Part shown: positions 26,685 through 36,405 of the stretch, in pieces | Layout: every line of letters begins with the position of its first letter | Position numbering within the stretch: the stretch's first letter is position 1 | Origin: JAHRVQ01 sp963976815 | Lineage (GTDB): Bacteria > Pseudomonadota > Gammaproteobacteria > Pseudomonadales > Azotimanducaceae | DNA: 64,000 nucleotides | NCBI GenBank assembly: GCA_963976815.1 | Contig: CAXBLU010000006.1 | Coordinates: 124,001 to 188,000, forward strand | Direction: 5' to 3' | Translations under genes and position numbers: made by a program | The notes under the pieces: generated by a model | Told to the model about the DNA's origin: nothing | Databases searched by the model: none | Seen by the model: the letters and a program-made list of their open reading frames with translations, nothing else

Positions 26685-28740
26685 ATCAAAACAGGACCTT
26701 CTGGTAGAACTTGGTACTGAGGAACTGCCGCCAAAAAACTTACGTGCAATGATCGAAAGTTTTGAATCTAACTTTTCTGCCGCCCTACAGGAGGCGCAAT
26801 TCGAGTTTGATTCCCTGGAGTCCTTCGCAACACCAAGGCGTCTGGCACTAAAAGTTAACGGACTTTCCGCTTTTCAGCCGCCACAAAAGCTAGAAAAACG
26901 TGGGCCATCCCTGAAAGCCGCGCTAGATTCTGAAGGTGAGCCAACTAAAGCCGCAAAGGGATTTATGTCCTCCTGTGGCATCACAGAGCTTTCCCAACTA
27001 GAGCAGGTTGAGACCGAAAAAGGCACCTGGTTGGTTTACCGGGAGGAAAAGGACGGTTCAAGTTTAGAGTCTATGATCCAAAAACTGCTAGAGAAATCCC
27101 TCGCGAACCTGCCTATAGAACGCCGGATGCGATGGGGCGATACCCGGGTAGAGTTTGTTCGCCCGGTTCACTGGTTGGTTTTGCTGTTTGGCGATCAGGT
27201 ACTAGGGGCAAACCTTTTTGGCATAGCATCCGGTCGAGGTAGCCGGGGCCATCGTTTTATGTCCTCCGGCGAAATCACAATTGATAGCCCAGACAAATAT
27301 AAAGCGGCCATGTCCAAAGCCCATGTTGTTGCGAACTTTGATGAGCGTCGAGATTTAATTTCCCAGCAATTACAGCAGATTGCAGCGGCACAAAAAGCAA
27401 AGGTCGAGATAGATGAGGCGCTGCTTGATGAGGTCACAGCTTTGGTTGAATGGCCAGTCGCTTTGATGGGGCAATTTGATCCTGAGTTTTTAGCAGTTCC
27501 CGAAGAAGCATTAATTTCTGCGATGAAGGAACACCAACGCTACTTCCACATGACAGATCAAGGTGGAAAAATGTTACCTCGATTTGTCACCATCTCTAAT
27601 ATAGAAAGTAAAAATCCGGAGACAGTGGTTCGCGGCAATGAGCGGGTCATTTTACCCAGGTTGACTGACGCTCGATTTTTCTTCGAACAGGACAAAAAGC
27701 ATAGTTTAGAGTCAAAGTTGGAACGGCTTGGAAACGTCGTATTTCAAGCGGAGCTCGGCAGTTATCGTGATAAAACCGAGCGAGTAGAAAAACTAGCACG
27801 AGCAATAGCCAACACCATCGGTGCTGATCCAGATGCAGCAGCAAAGGCTGCACGATTATGTAAGTCGGACCTTGTCAGCGATATGGTGAATGAGTTTCCA
27901 GATCTTCAAGGTCTAATGGGAGGCTACTATGCCATCCATGAAGGAGAGTCTGAGACTGTTGCGACGGCAATTTCTGAACACTACAAACCGACCTCATCAG
28001 GGGGCGACTTACCAAAGTCGTTAGTCTCAATGAGCGTGGCCATTGCCGATAAGTTAGACACACTAGTTGGAATGTTTGGTATCAACCAGCCTCCGACTGG
28101 GTCTAAGGATCCCTTTGCGCTTCGCCGCCAAACGATCGGTATTATTCGCATGTGTGTTGAAGGAAAACTCAATCTCAATTTGCATCATCTGATATCAGAA
28201 GCTATTGCCATCCATAACAAGCCATTCGAGTCTGCTCCCATTATTGGCTACCTGACTGAACGGTTGAAAAGTTGGTACCAGGATCAGGGCATCAGATTTG
28301 ATTCGGTAGATGCTGCAACCCAGGCTGAAAATTGGCAAGCAGACCTGTTCGCTACCAACAATACAATTAAGGCGCTTGAGTCATTCCGTGACTCGGATGG
28401 TGCTGATGCGCTTATTGCCGCGAATAAACGAGTTGCCAACATTTTGAAGAAGCTAGAGGACTCAGCCGATAATTCCGTTGATACAGCTCTTTTTCAAGAG
28501 CCGGCTGAACATGATCTGTTTTCCGCAATTGAATCAGCAGAACAGGAGCTCAGTTCACTCAGTGCAGATTCAAAACGACTGTCCGTACTTGGGGGTTTAA
28601 GGAATGTGGTTGATGTCTATTTTGATCAGGTTATGGTGATGGCAGACAACAAGGCTTTACGGGACAATCGAATTGCAACGCTGACCAGGATGCGATCACT
28701 TTTCCTGCGGGTTGCAGATATCTCATTGCTTCAACAATAG
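26674..28740 (+). CDS. glyS: Glycine-tRNA ligase beta subunit
   Basis: tRNA-binding beta subunit of glycyl-tRNA synthetase, 688 aa. It starts with GTG, preceded by a strong AAGGAGGT site inside the end of glyQ, and shows the L-L-V-E-L-G-T-E-E-L-P-P start of GlyS and the HD-like middle region. Overlap with glyQ suggests coupled translation to keep subunits in balance. gmhB starts directly after its stop. Confidence 0.96.
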   Translation: MTSKSKQDLLVELGTEELPPKNLRAMIESFESNFSAALQEAQFEFDSLESFATPRRLALKVNGLSAFQPPQKLEKRGPSLKAALDSEGEPTKAAKGFMSSCGITELSQLEQVETEKGTWLVYREEKDGSSLESMIQKLLEKSLANLPIERRMRWGDTRVEFVRPVHWLVLLFGDQVLGANLFGIASGRGSRGHRFMSSGEITIDSPDKYKAAMSKAHVVANFDERRDLISQQLQQIAAAQKAKVEIDEALLDEVTALVEWPVALMGQFDPEFLAVPEEALISAMKEHQRYFHMTDQGGKMLPRFVTISNIESKNPETVVRGNERVILPRLTDARFFFEQDKKHSLESKLERLGNVVFQAELGSYRDKTERVEKLARAIANTIGADPDAAAKAARLCKSDLVSDMVNEFPDLQGLMGGYYAIHEGESETVATAISEHYKPTSSGGDLPKSLVSMSVAIADKLDTLVGMFGINQPPTGSKDPFALRRQTIGIIRMCVEGKLNLNLHHLISEAIAIHNKPFESAPIIGYLTERLKSWYQDQGIRFDSVDAATQAENWQADLFATNNTIKALESFRDSDGADALIAANKRVANILKKLEDSADNSVDTALFQEPAEHDLFSAIESAEQELSSLSADSKRLSVLGGLRNVVDVYFDQVMVMADNKALRDNRIATLTRMRSLFLRVADISLLQQ

Positions 28741-29292
28741 ATGCCAAGATGTAAAGGACCAGGCATTGTTGTCCTAGATCGAGATGGTGTAATCAATGTC
28801 GATTCAGCGGACTACATTAAATCTGCTGATGAATGGATACCCCTGCCCGGTAGCATTTCAGCAATCGCAAACCTTTGCGCAAAAGGCTACCAAATCTATC
28901 TTGCAACTAACCAGGCCGGTTTAGCGAGGGGACTATTTGATTTGCCTGCCCTGCAGGAAATGCATAGCAAGCTGAAAAAACTAGTTGAAGAAGAGGGCGG
29001 GTCAATCGCCGGCATTTTCTTCTGCCCTCATCACCCAAATGATGCCTGCGACTGTCGAAAACCGAAACCGGGTTTATTGAGGCAAATTGAACATGCAGCC
29101 AGTACGTCTTTAATCGGGCAACCCTTTGTCGGAGACTCACTCAAAGACATACAAGCAGCATCGGCAATCGGCGCAAGACCCATACTTGTACGTACCGGAA
29201 ATGGCCGGACAACCGAAGCTGAGTTGCTCGACTCAACTATTGAGATCTTTGACGACCTCAGCAGTTTTGCCGAGCATATACCCTCGATCTAA
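28741..29292 (+). CDS. gmhB: D-glycero-D-manno-heptose 1,7-bisphosphate phosphatase
   Basis: HAD-family phosphatase that removes the 7-phosphate in ADP-heptose synthesis for the lipopolysaccharide core. It has 183 aa, nucleophile D13 and acid D15 in L-D-R-D-G-V-I-N, the zinc loop C95-x-H97-x5-C103-x-C105 and the late acidic motif D132-S-L-K-D136. It abuts the glyS stop and overlaps the end of convergent gyrB by 4 nt. Confidence 0.93.
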   Translation: MPRCKGPGIVVLDRDGVINVDSADYIKSADEWIPLPGSISAIANLCAKGYQIYLATNQAGLARGLFDLPALQEMHSKLKKLVEEEGGSIAGIFFCPHHPNDACDCRKPKPGLLRQIEHAASTSLIGQPFVGDSLKDIQAASAIGARPILVRTGNGRTTEAELLDSTIEIFDDLSSFAEHIPSI

Positions 29293-31703
29293 ACGTCAAG
29301 ATTTGCAACTGAAAGTGCATTCTCCACAATAAAGTTTTTCCGTGGTTCCACGTTATCTCCCATCAATGTATTAAACATATGATCGGCAGCAATGGCGTCT
29401 TCAATGGTTACCCGGAGCATAGTGCGTTGTCTTGGATCCATGGTTGTTGACCAGAGTTGATCTGGATTCATTTCGCCGAGACCTTTGTAGCGCTGTCTTG
29501 AATGTCCTCGAAGTGCTTCCTTCTGCAGCCACTCTAAAGCTTCCTCAAAATTGTCAATCGGCTCAGACTTCTCACCCTTTTCAATGACGCCGTCTGCTTC
29601 AACTAATTTGGACACGTGCTCTCCATAACGAGAGAACATGAGGTAATCCGCTGACAGGATAAAATCCCTGGTTAGAACATAGTCTCTTTTGACGCCGTGA
29701 TTGATAACGCTGAACTGTGGGCAGAATATGTGCCGTTCAGGATCTTCTATAACATCAAACTGATACTGTTGCTGAGATGTATGGCTATCGGCCATTGCGG
29801 CTTCAAGCCCGGTGAGCCATTCTTCAACCTGCAGCCTATCGTTAAGCATTTCAGCGTTAAGCTGGTTCAGATAGACAATTTTGGTCATGACTTCAGCAGG
29901 AAAGATCCGCTTCAATTTGTCAATTCGGTTATGAACTTGATAGTAATCTTCAGCCAGGCCCCGGAGTTCGTCACCGGATATTGGGTCTGCACCAATACTC
30001 GGAATTAGTCGTGCATCTTCCAGGGCAACTTCGAGAATATAACTAGTGAGTTCAGCCTCATCCTTTATGTAACGCTCGCTCTTGCCTCGCTTCATTTTGT
30101 AAAGTGGAGGTTGCGCAATCAAGACGTGACCCCGCTCTATAAGTTCGGGCATATGTCTAAAGAAAAACGTTAAGAGTAAGGTTTTGATGTGAGCGCCGTC
30201 GACGTCAGCGTCAGTCATGATAATGATACTGTGGTAGCGTAGTTTGTCAGGGTCGAACTCGTCTCGTCCAATCCCACATCCCAGAGCTGTAATAAGCGTG
30301 CCCACTTCCTGGGATGAAAGCATCTTATCAAATCGAGCTTTTTCAACGTTCAGAATCTTACCCTTCAGAGGTAAGATCGCTTGTACTTTTCGGTCACGTC
30401 CCTGTTTGGCTGATCCACCAGCAGAATCACCCTCCACTAGATAGATCTCTGATTTTGCAGGATCTTTTTCAGAACAATCTGCCAATTTCCCGGGTAATCC
30501 CGCAATGTCCAGGGCACCTTTCCGACGGGTCATTTCACGAGCTTTTCGAGCGGCTTCTCTCGCCCGGGCAGCATCGATCATTTTTTGCACAATGGCCTTG
30601 GCCTCTGCGGGATTCTCAACCAGGTATTCGGAAAATTTGGCACCCATTTCCTGTTCAACCGCAGACTTAACCTCGGAGGACACCAATTTTTCTTTAGTCT
30701 GGGAAGAGAATTTTGGATCCGGTACTTTCACGGAAATGATTGCGGTAAGACCCTCCCGGGCATCATCGCCAGTGGTATTAATCTGATCCTTTTTAGTCAT
30801 GCCCTCGGATTCTACATAACTATTTAGGGTTCTGGTCAGGGCAGCACGAAATCCCTGTAAGTGAGTCCCGCCGTCGCTTTGAGGGATGTTATTGGTATAG
30901 GCAAACAATGATTCCTGGTAGCTATCATTCCATTGCAGCGCAACTTCGACACCAATGCCATCCTCTCGCTGATGGGTAAAATGAAATATGCTGTTGAGGG
31001 AGGTCTTATTTTCGTTCAGGTATTCAATAAAGGACCTTAACCCACCTTCGTACTTGAAGTTTTCGGATTTTCCGGTTCGTTCATCTACGAGAGAGATGCT
31101 CACTCCTGAATTGAGGAATGAGAGCTCTCTTAAACGTTTCGCCAGGATGTCATAGTGAAATTTGATATTGGTAAAGGTATCAGCGGAGGGTTTAAACCGC
31201 ATCAAGGTACCGGTTTGGCTCGTTTCGCCTACTACGGCCAGCGGAGCTGCAGGTACACCATCATGATAAATTTGTTCCCAGACTTTCCCATCACGCCAGA
31301 TTGTCAGTTTCAGTTCTTCCGATAGAGCGTTCACTACAGATACGCCTACCCCATGCAAACCACCACTGACCTTGTAGTTGCTATCGTCAAATTTTCCCCC
31401 GGCATGCAATACCGTCATGATCACTTCCGCTGCGGACTGACCTTCTTCATGCATATCCGTCGGAATGCCCCGTCCATCATCAGATACGCTCACGGATTCA
31501 TCGGGATGAATCACGACCTTGACGTCCGTGCAATATCCTTCAAGGGCTTCATCAATTGAGTTGTCTACCAACTCCTGCACCATATGATGCAGGCCGGTAC
31601 CATCATCGGTGTCACCAATGTACATACCTGGTCGTTTCTTAACGGCCTCAAGGCCCTTAAGTACCTTAATGCTACTCGAGTCGTAGATCTTTTCGTCACT
31701 CAT
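29289..31703 (-). CDS. gyrB: DNA gyrase subunit B
   Basis: ATPase subunit of DNA gyrase, 804 aa. Visible are the GHKL ATPase motifs (D-N-S-I-D-E-A, D-D-G-R-G-I-P, G-G-L-H-G-V-G), the TOPRIM motif E-G-D-S-A-G-G and D-A-D-V-D-G-A-H, and the extra insertion usual in gammaproteobacterial GyrB. It overlaps recF by 4 nt and is the last gene of the dnaA-dnaN-dnaN-recF-gyrB run. Confidence 0.97.
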   Translation of the reverse strand: MSDEKIYDSSSIKVLKGLEAVKKRPGMYIGDTDDGTGLHHMVQELVDNSIDEALEGYCTDVKVVIHPDESVSVSDDGRGIPTDMHEEGQSAAEVIMTVLHAGGKFDDSNYKVSGGLHGVGVSVVNALSEELKLTIWRDGKVWEQIYHDGVPAAPLAVVGETSQTGTLMRFKPSADTFTNIKFHYDILAKRLRELSFLNSGVSISLVDERTGKSENFKYEGGLRSFIEYLNENKTSLNSIFHFTHQREDGIGVEVALQWNDSYQESLFAYTNNIPQSDGGTHLQGFRAALTRTLNSYVESEGMTKKDQINTTGDDAREGLTAIISVKVPDPKFSSQTKEKLVSSEVKSAVEQEMGAKFSEYLVENPAEAKAIVQKMIDAARAREAARKAREMTRRKGALDIAGLPGKLADCSEKDPAKSEIYLVEGDSAGGSAKQGRDRKVQAILPLKGKILNVEKARFDKMLSSQEVGTLITALGCGIGRDEFDPDKLRYHSIIIMTDADVDGAHIKTLLLTFFFRHMPELIERGHVLIAQPPLYKMKRGKSERYIKDEAELTSYILEVALEDARLIPSIGADPISGDELRGLAEDYYQVHNRIDKLKRIFPAEVMTKIVYLNQLNAEMLNDRLQVEEWLTGLEAAMADSHTSQQQYQFDVIEDPERHIFCPQFSVINHGVKRDYVLTRDFILSADYLMFSRYGEHVSKLVEADGVIEKGEKSEPIDNFEEALEWLQKEALRGHSRQRYKGLGEMNPDQLWSTTMDPRQRTMLRVTIEDAIAADHMFNTLMGDNVEPRKNFIVENALSVANLDV

Positions 31704-32794
31704 TCACTAAGCTCCCGCTCTCTTATCTCACCCTGTTCCACGTGGAACAATTTCCTGGAGACCTTTCCCCATAAGCCTTTCAGCTGATTAGCGTCTGTTC
31801 CTGTTACCAACACCTGACCCCCTTGATCTACTAGTAATTCTGCAATCGCTGATTGATGCCTTTCATCAAGCTCCGCCGCTAGATCATCAACCAAGTAGAT
31901 GGCTTTAGAACCACCACCCTGACCGAGTAGAATGCCCTGGGATAACACCATTGCCCAGGAGAGAAGTTTTAGTTCGCCTCGAGAACATACCTGTGACACC
32001 GGCGTACCATTAATCGTTAAACGCAGGTCCGCCCTTTGAAATCCACTTTGAGTAAATCGTCTCTGGCGATCAGATTGAATCTGATGGGCAAAGACAGTCT
32101 GCAGTGTAGAACTGGTATCCCAGCCTCGCTTGTAGCTGCATTTTACGCCTTCTAGCTGCATTAGAAAACGGTAAGTATCGGAAAACACAGGTAAAAACTC
32201 GTCGAAGTAACACTGGCGTTCCCTATCGATGCTTTCCCCGACCTCGGCCAATTGGTCTGTCCAGGTTTCCATCTCTTTTGTTGAGCCGTTGTCCCTGAGC
32301 AAGGCATTGCGCTGACGTAATAGTCTTACGCCTTCCTGCCATAGTTGAGTGAACTGAGGTTTCACGTGAAACACCCCCCAATTGAGGAAATTCCGGCGTA
32401 GCGCCGGCCCACCGCTGAGCAGCTCGACCGTACCGGGACCCAAAAGTAACGAAGGAAGATATCTAGCCAGATCCGAGGTATGGGACTTTGTCTCCCCTCC
32501 GACTCTAATCAGGCGACGACCATCCTCCGTCCGCTGAACTCCGAGCCTGAGTTTCTGTTGGTCCGGTAACAAAACCGTACCGGTGACCATGCAATTGGTT
32601 TGACCGCGTTGGATAATTGGATCTATCTGAGTGCCACGAAAAGAACGACCTGTACCGAGATAATAAACCGACTCAAGCAGACTCGTTTTGCCGCTACCAT
32701 TGAGACCGGCAAAAAGATTCAATGACGAGTCTAGCTCGAGCGAGACATCAGACAAATTGCGGAGGTTTGTGGCCTGAAGCTGAATCAGCTTCAC
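31700..32794 (-). CDS. recF: DNA replication and repair protein RecF
   Basis: SMC-like ATPase that helps load RecA at single-strand gaps. It has 364 aa, Walker A G-L-N-G-S-G-K-T (30-37) and the late Y-L-V-D-D-L-A-A-E-L-D motif. It lies 14 nt after the canonical dnaN and overlaps gyrB. Two parS sites are embedded in the coding sequence, where they encode F-H-V-E and F-H-V-K. Confidence 0.95.
   Translation of the reverse strand: MKLIQLQATNLRNLSDVSLELDSSLNLFAGLNGSGKTSLLESVYYLGTGRSFRGTQIDPIIQRGQTNCMVTGTVLLPDQQKLRLGVQRTEDGRRLIRVGGETKSHTSDLARYLPSLLLGPGTVELLSGGPALRRNFLNWGVFHVKPQFTQLWQEGVRLLRQRNALLRDNGSTKEMETWTDQLAEVGESIDRERQCYFDEFLPVFSDTYRFLMQLEGVKCSYKRGWDTSSTLQTVFAHQIQSDRQRRFTQSGFQRADLRLTINGTPVSQVCSRGELKLLSWAMVLSQGILLGQGGGSKAIYLVDDLAAELDERHQSAIAELLVDQGGQVLVTGTDANQLKGLWGKVSRKLFHVEQGEIRERELSE
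31734..31749. other. parS: parS centromere site 1 (perfect palindrome) in recF
   Basis: TGTTCCACGTGGAACA is a perfect 16-bp palindrome. It is identical over its first 15 bases to the parS form known in Pseudomonas and close to the B. subtilis consensus. It lies 5 kb from the origin and about 12 kb from parAB; ParB encoded at 44194 should bind here. Confidence 0.93.
32358..32373. other. parS: parS centromere site 2 in recF
   Basis: GGTTTCACGTGAAACA contains the 14-bp palindrome GTTTCACGTGAAAC and matches the B. subtilis-type parS consensus at 15 of 16 bases. It is about 620 bp from site 1, in the same gene. Confidence 0.88.
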
Positions 32795-32808
32795 CCTATT
32801 GCCCCATG

Positions 32809-33906
32809 CTATAGCTTCATTGGCATGACAACATAAACCGAATCTTCGTTCTCAGGCTCTTCAATCAGCGCACTGCTATTAGCATTGTGGAGAGTAATTT
32901 TGACTTTATCAGCCTCTATGACGGACAACACATCCTGAATGTAGCTGACATTAAAGCCTACCTCGAGGTCGTCGCCCTGGTAATCTACCGACACTGTTTC
33001 TTCCGCTTCTTCCTGCTCTGGATTATTGGCGGACAACTGAAGTGATCCACTAGACAGGTTCACACGAATACCCCGGAACTTTTCGTTTGATAGGATTGCT
33101 GTTCGGTTTAGTGCCTGACGAAGTTCAACTCGATCGGCATATACAACCTTATCGCCGTCCTTCGGAATAACCCTATCGTAGTCGGGAAAACGGCCATCAA
33201 CCAATTTTGTGGTTAAGGTGAATTCCTCAGATTCTAAGCACAGGTGATTTGAACCAATTGTGACACTGACATCGCCATTAAGCTCATTCAGAAGCCTCTG
33301 GATCTCAAGTACACCTTTGCGAGGAACTATCACCTGTTGAGTCGCACCGGTACTTTGCCCCTCTATACTGCATAATGCGAGTCGATGGCCATCGGTTGCT
33401 ACAGTTTTGACACTATCCCCGCCAATTTCAAAAAGCATTCCATTCAAGAAATAACGTACGTCCTGCTGGGCCATCGCAAAGCTTGTTCTATCTATTAGTC
33501 GTTTTAAGCTCTTTCCGTTCAGCGTTAAACTCATCTCTGACGAGGCTTTATCTACCGAGGGAAAGTCACTAGCGGGTAGTGTAGAAAGTGCTGATCGAAA
33601 TCGACCACTGACAATCGTCAATCGTTGATCCTGGAGCGTCAACTCCACATCAGCCCCATCCGGCAGTTCTCGACAAATATCCATCAACTTTCTTGCGGGA
33701 ACTGTGACTTCGCCGGGTTCCGCGTCAATGACCTGAATACGGCCAACCAACTCTACCTCAAGATCCGTACCTGTCACGGAAAGCTGTTCGCCCTCAACCT
33801 GTAACAGTACATTTGAGAGGACCGGCAACGTCTGTCGACGCTCAACCACGCCTGCTACTTGCTGGAGGGGCTTAATCAGGGAATCTCGGTTAATCTTTAT
33901 TTTCAT
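32809..33906 (-). CDS. dnaN: DNA polymerase III sliding clamp (beta), canonical copy
   Basis: Ring-forming processivity clamp for replication. It has 365 aa in three repeated clamp domains. Pocket residues match E. coli: V-A-T-D-G-H-R-L and the C-terminal Y-V-V-M-P-M-K-L (E. coli Y-V-V-M-P-M-R-L). S-M-A-type M-A-Q-Q-D-V-R-Y-F-L-N-G-M-L is also conserved. By these marks this recF-proximal copy is the ordinary clamp. It lies 47 nt downstream of a second clamp gene. Confidence 0.95.
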   Translation of the reverse strand: MKIKINRDSLIKPLQQVAGVVERRQTLPVLSNVLLQVEGEQLSVTGTDLEVELVGRIQVIDAEPGEVTVPARKLMDICRELPDGADVELTLQDQRLTIVSGRFRSALSTLPASDFPSVDKASSEMSLTLNGKSLKRLIDRTSFAMAQQDVRYFLNGMLFEIGGDSVKTVATDGHRLALCSIEGQSTGATQQVIVPRKGVLEIQRLLNELNGDVSVTIGSNHLCLESEEFTLTTKLVDGRFPDYDRVIPKDGDKVVYADRVELRQALNRTAILSNEKFRGIRVNLSSGSLQLSANNPEQEEAEETVSVDYQGDDLEVGFNVSYIQDVLSVIEADKVKITLHNANSSALIEEPENEDSVYVVMPMKL

Positions 33907-33953
33907 TGGCTTTCCAAATTAGTATGTACTTACTTACCGCAACAAATCCGTAT

Positions 33954-35054
33954 TCAAAGCACCATTGGGCTAATGACATATTGGGCAGTATCGTCACCCG
34001 GATCGACAAATACCGCCGGGCTGCCCGATTCGGACAAATTTACCTGAATCTGATCCCCTACTAGTGAGTTCAGAACATCTATTAGATAACTCACGTTAAA
34101 CCCAATTTCAATTGGGTCACCGACATAGTCAACCGCAAGCACTTCTTCCGCTTCTTCCTGCAATGGATTATTTGCACTTAATTGTAATTGCCCAGGAGAC
34201 AACTGTAACCTCACGTTTCGATAAAGCTCGTTAGAAAGTATCGAAATTCGAACCAATGCATTCTTTAACTCCTGACGATCCACTAACAACACCTTGGCGC
34301 CGGATTCTGGAATCGCCCTTTGATAATCGGGATAGGTTGCATCAATAAGCCTGGTGGTTAACCGGACCCTATTCCTCTCAACACTTAAGTGTTGGCGGGT
34401 CACACTGACTTTGACTTCACCCTCTCCTCGAATCAACTTCAGAATTTCTGCTACCGCCTTGCGTGGCACTATTGCCTGTATGTTACCTGTTTCCTGGCAA
34501 TCTGTTGTAGTTTCTGCTCGCGCCAGACGTTGACCGTTAGTTGCAACCGCAACCAACTTTGACTGCCCGAATTCCAGTAACATCCCGTTAAAGAAGTAAC
34601 GAACATCCTGTTGGGCCATAGCAAAATCAACTCGGGTGATCAGATTAAATAGACCTGCACTGTCAATATTCATCTCGAGCTTTGCTTGACCAATAGTCAC
34701 TCTCGGAAAGTCATGGGCCGGAAGCCCTTTTAACTGAGAGTGGAAACGTCCACTTTGCAAGTGGATGGCATTCTGGCCTTCCTCTACTTCAAGCATTGCG
34801 GACCGGGAAAGGTTCCTACAAAGCTCGAATAATTTTCTTGCCGGTAGTGTGATTTCACCGGCCACCGCACCCTCTGGAAGAGGTAGTTTTGCGGTGACTT
34901 CGAGTTCCATATCTGAACCCGTCACAATCAAATCATCTTCAAATACTTCAATCAGCACATGGGATAAAACGGGGACCGCTTGCCGTCTATCTATTGCACC
35001 CATCATCAATTGCAACGACTCCGTAATCAGGTTCCCATCAATGGAAAACCTCAT
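33954..35054 (-). CDS. dnaN: Second sliding clamp (DnaN paralogue), dnaA-proximal
   Basis: A complete 366-aa clamp, clearly related to the adjacent dnaN over its whole length and with three clamp domains. It aligns without shift to E. coli numbering. The binding pocket for clamp-interacting peptides differs: V-A-T-N173-G-Q175-R-L instead of D173 and H175, and the C-terminus is Y-V-I-S-P-M-V-L, changing M362 to S and R365 to V. It sits 4 nt after dnaA, the normal dnaN place. No frameshift or stop is present, so it is presumably expressed. Its role, such as a specialised or mixed clamp, is unknown. Confidence 0.93.
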   Translation of the reverse strand: MRFSIDGNLITESLQLMMGAIDRRQAVPVLSHVLIEVFEDDLIVTGSDMELEVTAKLPLPEGAVAGEITLPARKLFELCRNLSRSAMLEVEEGQNAIHLQSGRFHSQLKGLPAHDFPRVTIGQAKLEMNIDSAGLFNLITRVDFAMAQQDVRYFFNGMLLEFGQSKLVAVATNGQRLARAETTTDCQETGNIQAIVPRKAVAEILKLIRGEGEVKVSVTRQHLSVERNRVRLTTRLIDATYPDYQRAIPESGAKVLLVDRQELKNALVRISILSNELYRNVRLQLSPGQLQLSANNPLQEEAEEVLAVDYVGDPIEIGFNVSYLIDVLNSLVGDQIQVNLSESGSPAVFVDPGDDTAQYVISPMVL

Positions 35055-35058
35055 ACTA

Positions 35059-36405
35059 TTAAGCAGTCAAAAGCCGAAGGAGATTATTGTAATCCTCTCG
35101 AATCTCTCTATTGCTTTCCTTTAATTCCTCTATCTTACGGCAGGCATGTAACACCGTCGTATGATCACGGCCACCAAATGAATCGCCTATTTCGGGTAAA
35201 CTATGGTTAGTGAGTTCTTTTGAGAGCGCCATGGCAAGTTGTCTAGGCCTTGCAATAGAACGACTTCGTCGTTTGGCATGCATATCACCAATGCGAATCT
35301 TGTAGTAATCCGCTACGGTTTTCTGAATATTTTCAATACCGACCTGGCGATCTTGTATCGCCAATAGATCCTTAAGTGCTTCCTTGACCTGCTGGATGCT
35401 AATTTCCCGACCCGTAAATGATGCGTTTGCGATTACCCGCTTTAATGCACCTTCGAGCTCTCTAACGTTGGAGCGGATTTTTTCAGCAAGAAAATATGCC
35501 ACCTCACCGGGTACATCAATTCCTTCCACCTCAGCTTTTTTCATTAAAATTGCCATGCGAGTTTCGAGTTCGGGTGGCTCCACAGGCGCTGTCATGCCCC
35601 AGACAAATCGACTTTTTAATCGCTCTTCTAAGCCATCGATCTCTTTAGGGTAACGATCACAGGTTAAGACAATTTGGCTTCCATTTTCCTGCAACCTATT
35701 GAAAACATGGAAAAATTCCTCCTGAGACTTCATCCCTTTAGCTAAAAACTGAATGTCATCCATAAGCAATACATCAACGGTTCGATAATACTGGGTGAAT
35801 TCACTCATCGCGCCGCGCTCGATGGCTTTAACCATATCCTCCATAAATCTCTGGGAGTACATGTAAGCCACCTTAAGACTTGGATCACGATCCAAGATCG
35901 CATTCCCCACCGCATGCATCAGGTGAGTTTTACCTAATCCTACACCGCCGTAGAGCAGCAGGCATTTTGACGTGTTACCAATGTTTTCAGAAACCTGTAC
36001 AGCCGCGGCCCTTGCAAATTCGTTAGACCTGCCTTCGACGAAGGTGTCAAAGGTAAAATCTTTATTAAGATCAAGCAGTGGGTAGAAGCTCTCGCGTTCA
36101 GCAAAAGCATTACCATGTTGCGAGCCTCTTTGTGATCGATTCTGACGATTTGCCCCTGGGTTCTCAAAATCAGAGGAACCAATTTGGAGACTCACTGACC
36201 TGGCACCACAATCGGCGGTGAGATGTTCAATTTGATTGAAAAACAGAGCGTTAACCTGATCCAGGATATAGCGATTCGGCGCTAGTAGGCGGATTTCTCC
36301 ATCAATATCATGCGCCTGGAGAGGTCGGATATACGTGCTGAACTCATGAGCAGGTAATTCTTGTTCTAGTCGATACAGGCACTTCTGCCAAGTTGTCGCC
36401 CCCAC
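35059..36405 (-). CDS. dnaA: Chromosomal replication initiator DnaA
   Basis: AAA+ protein that binds DnaA boxes and opens oriC. With the GTG at 36405 it has 448 aa and begins M-G-A-T-T-W, placing W6 as in Pseudomonas DnaA; GGAGG lies just upstream. A TTG at 36420 would add five residues but has no ribosome site. Walker A G-G-V-G-L-G-K-T (about 153-160), Walker B L-L-M-D-D and the C-terminal DNA-binding signature D-H-T-T-V-L-H-A are present. It reads away from oriC and is followed by the two dnaN genes. Confidence 0.96.
   Translation of the reverse strand: MGATTWQKCLYRLEQELPAHEFSTYIRPLQAHDIDGEIRLLAPNRYILDQVNALFFNQIEHLTADCGARSVSLQIGSSDFENPGANRQNRSQRGSQHGNAFAERESFYPLLDLNKDFTFDTFVEGRSNEFARAAAVQVSENIGNTSKCLLLYGGVGLGKTHLMHAVGNAILDRDPSLKVAYMYSQRFMEDMVKAIERGAMSEFTQYYRTVDVLLMDDIQFLAKGMKSQEEFFHVFNRLQENGSQIVLTCDRYPKEIDGLEERLKSRFVWGMTAPVEPPELETRMAILMKKAEVEGIDVPGEVAYFLAEKIRSNVRELEGALKRVIANASFTGREISIQQVKEALKDLLAIQDRQVGIENIQKTVADYYKIRIGDMHAKRRSRSIARPRQLAMALSKELTNHSLPEIGDSFGGRDHTTVLHACRKIEELKESNREIREDYNNLLRLLTA

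Noticed and set aside
29344..29353. GGTTCCACGT near the end of gyrB, similar to half of a parS site
   Set aside because: Only one half-site matches; the other arm has no symmetry.
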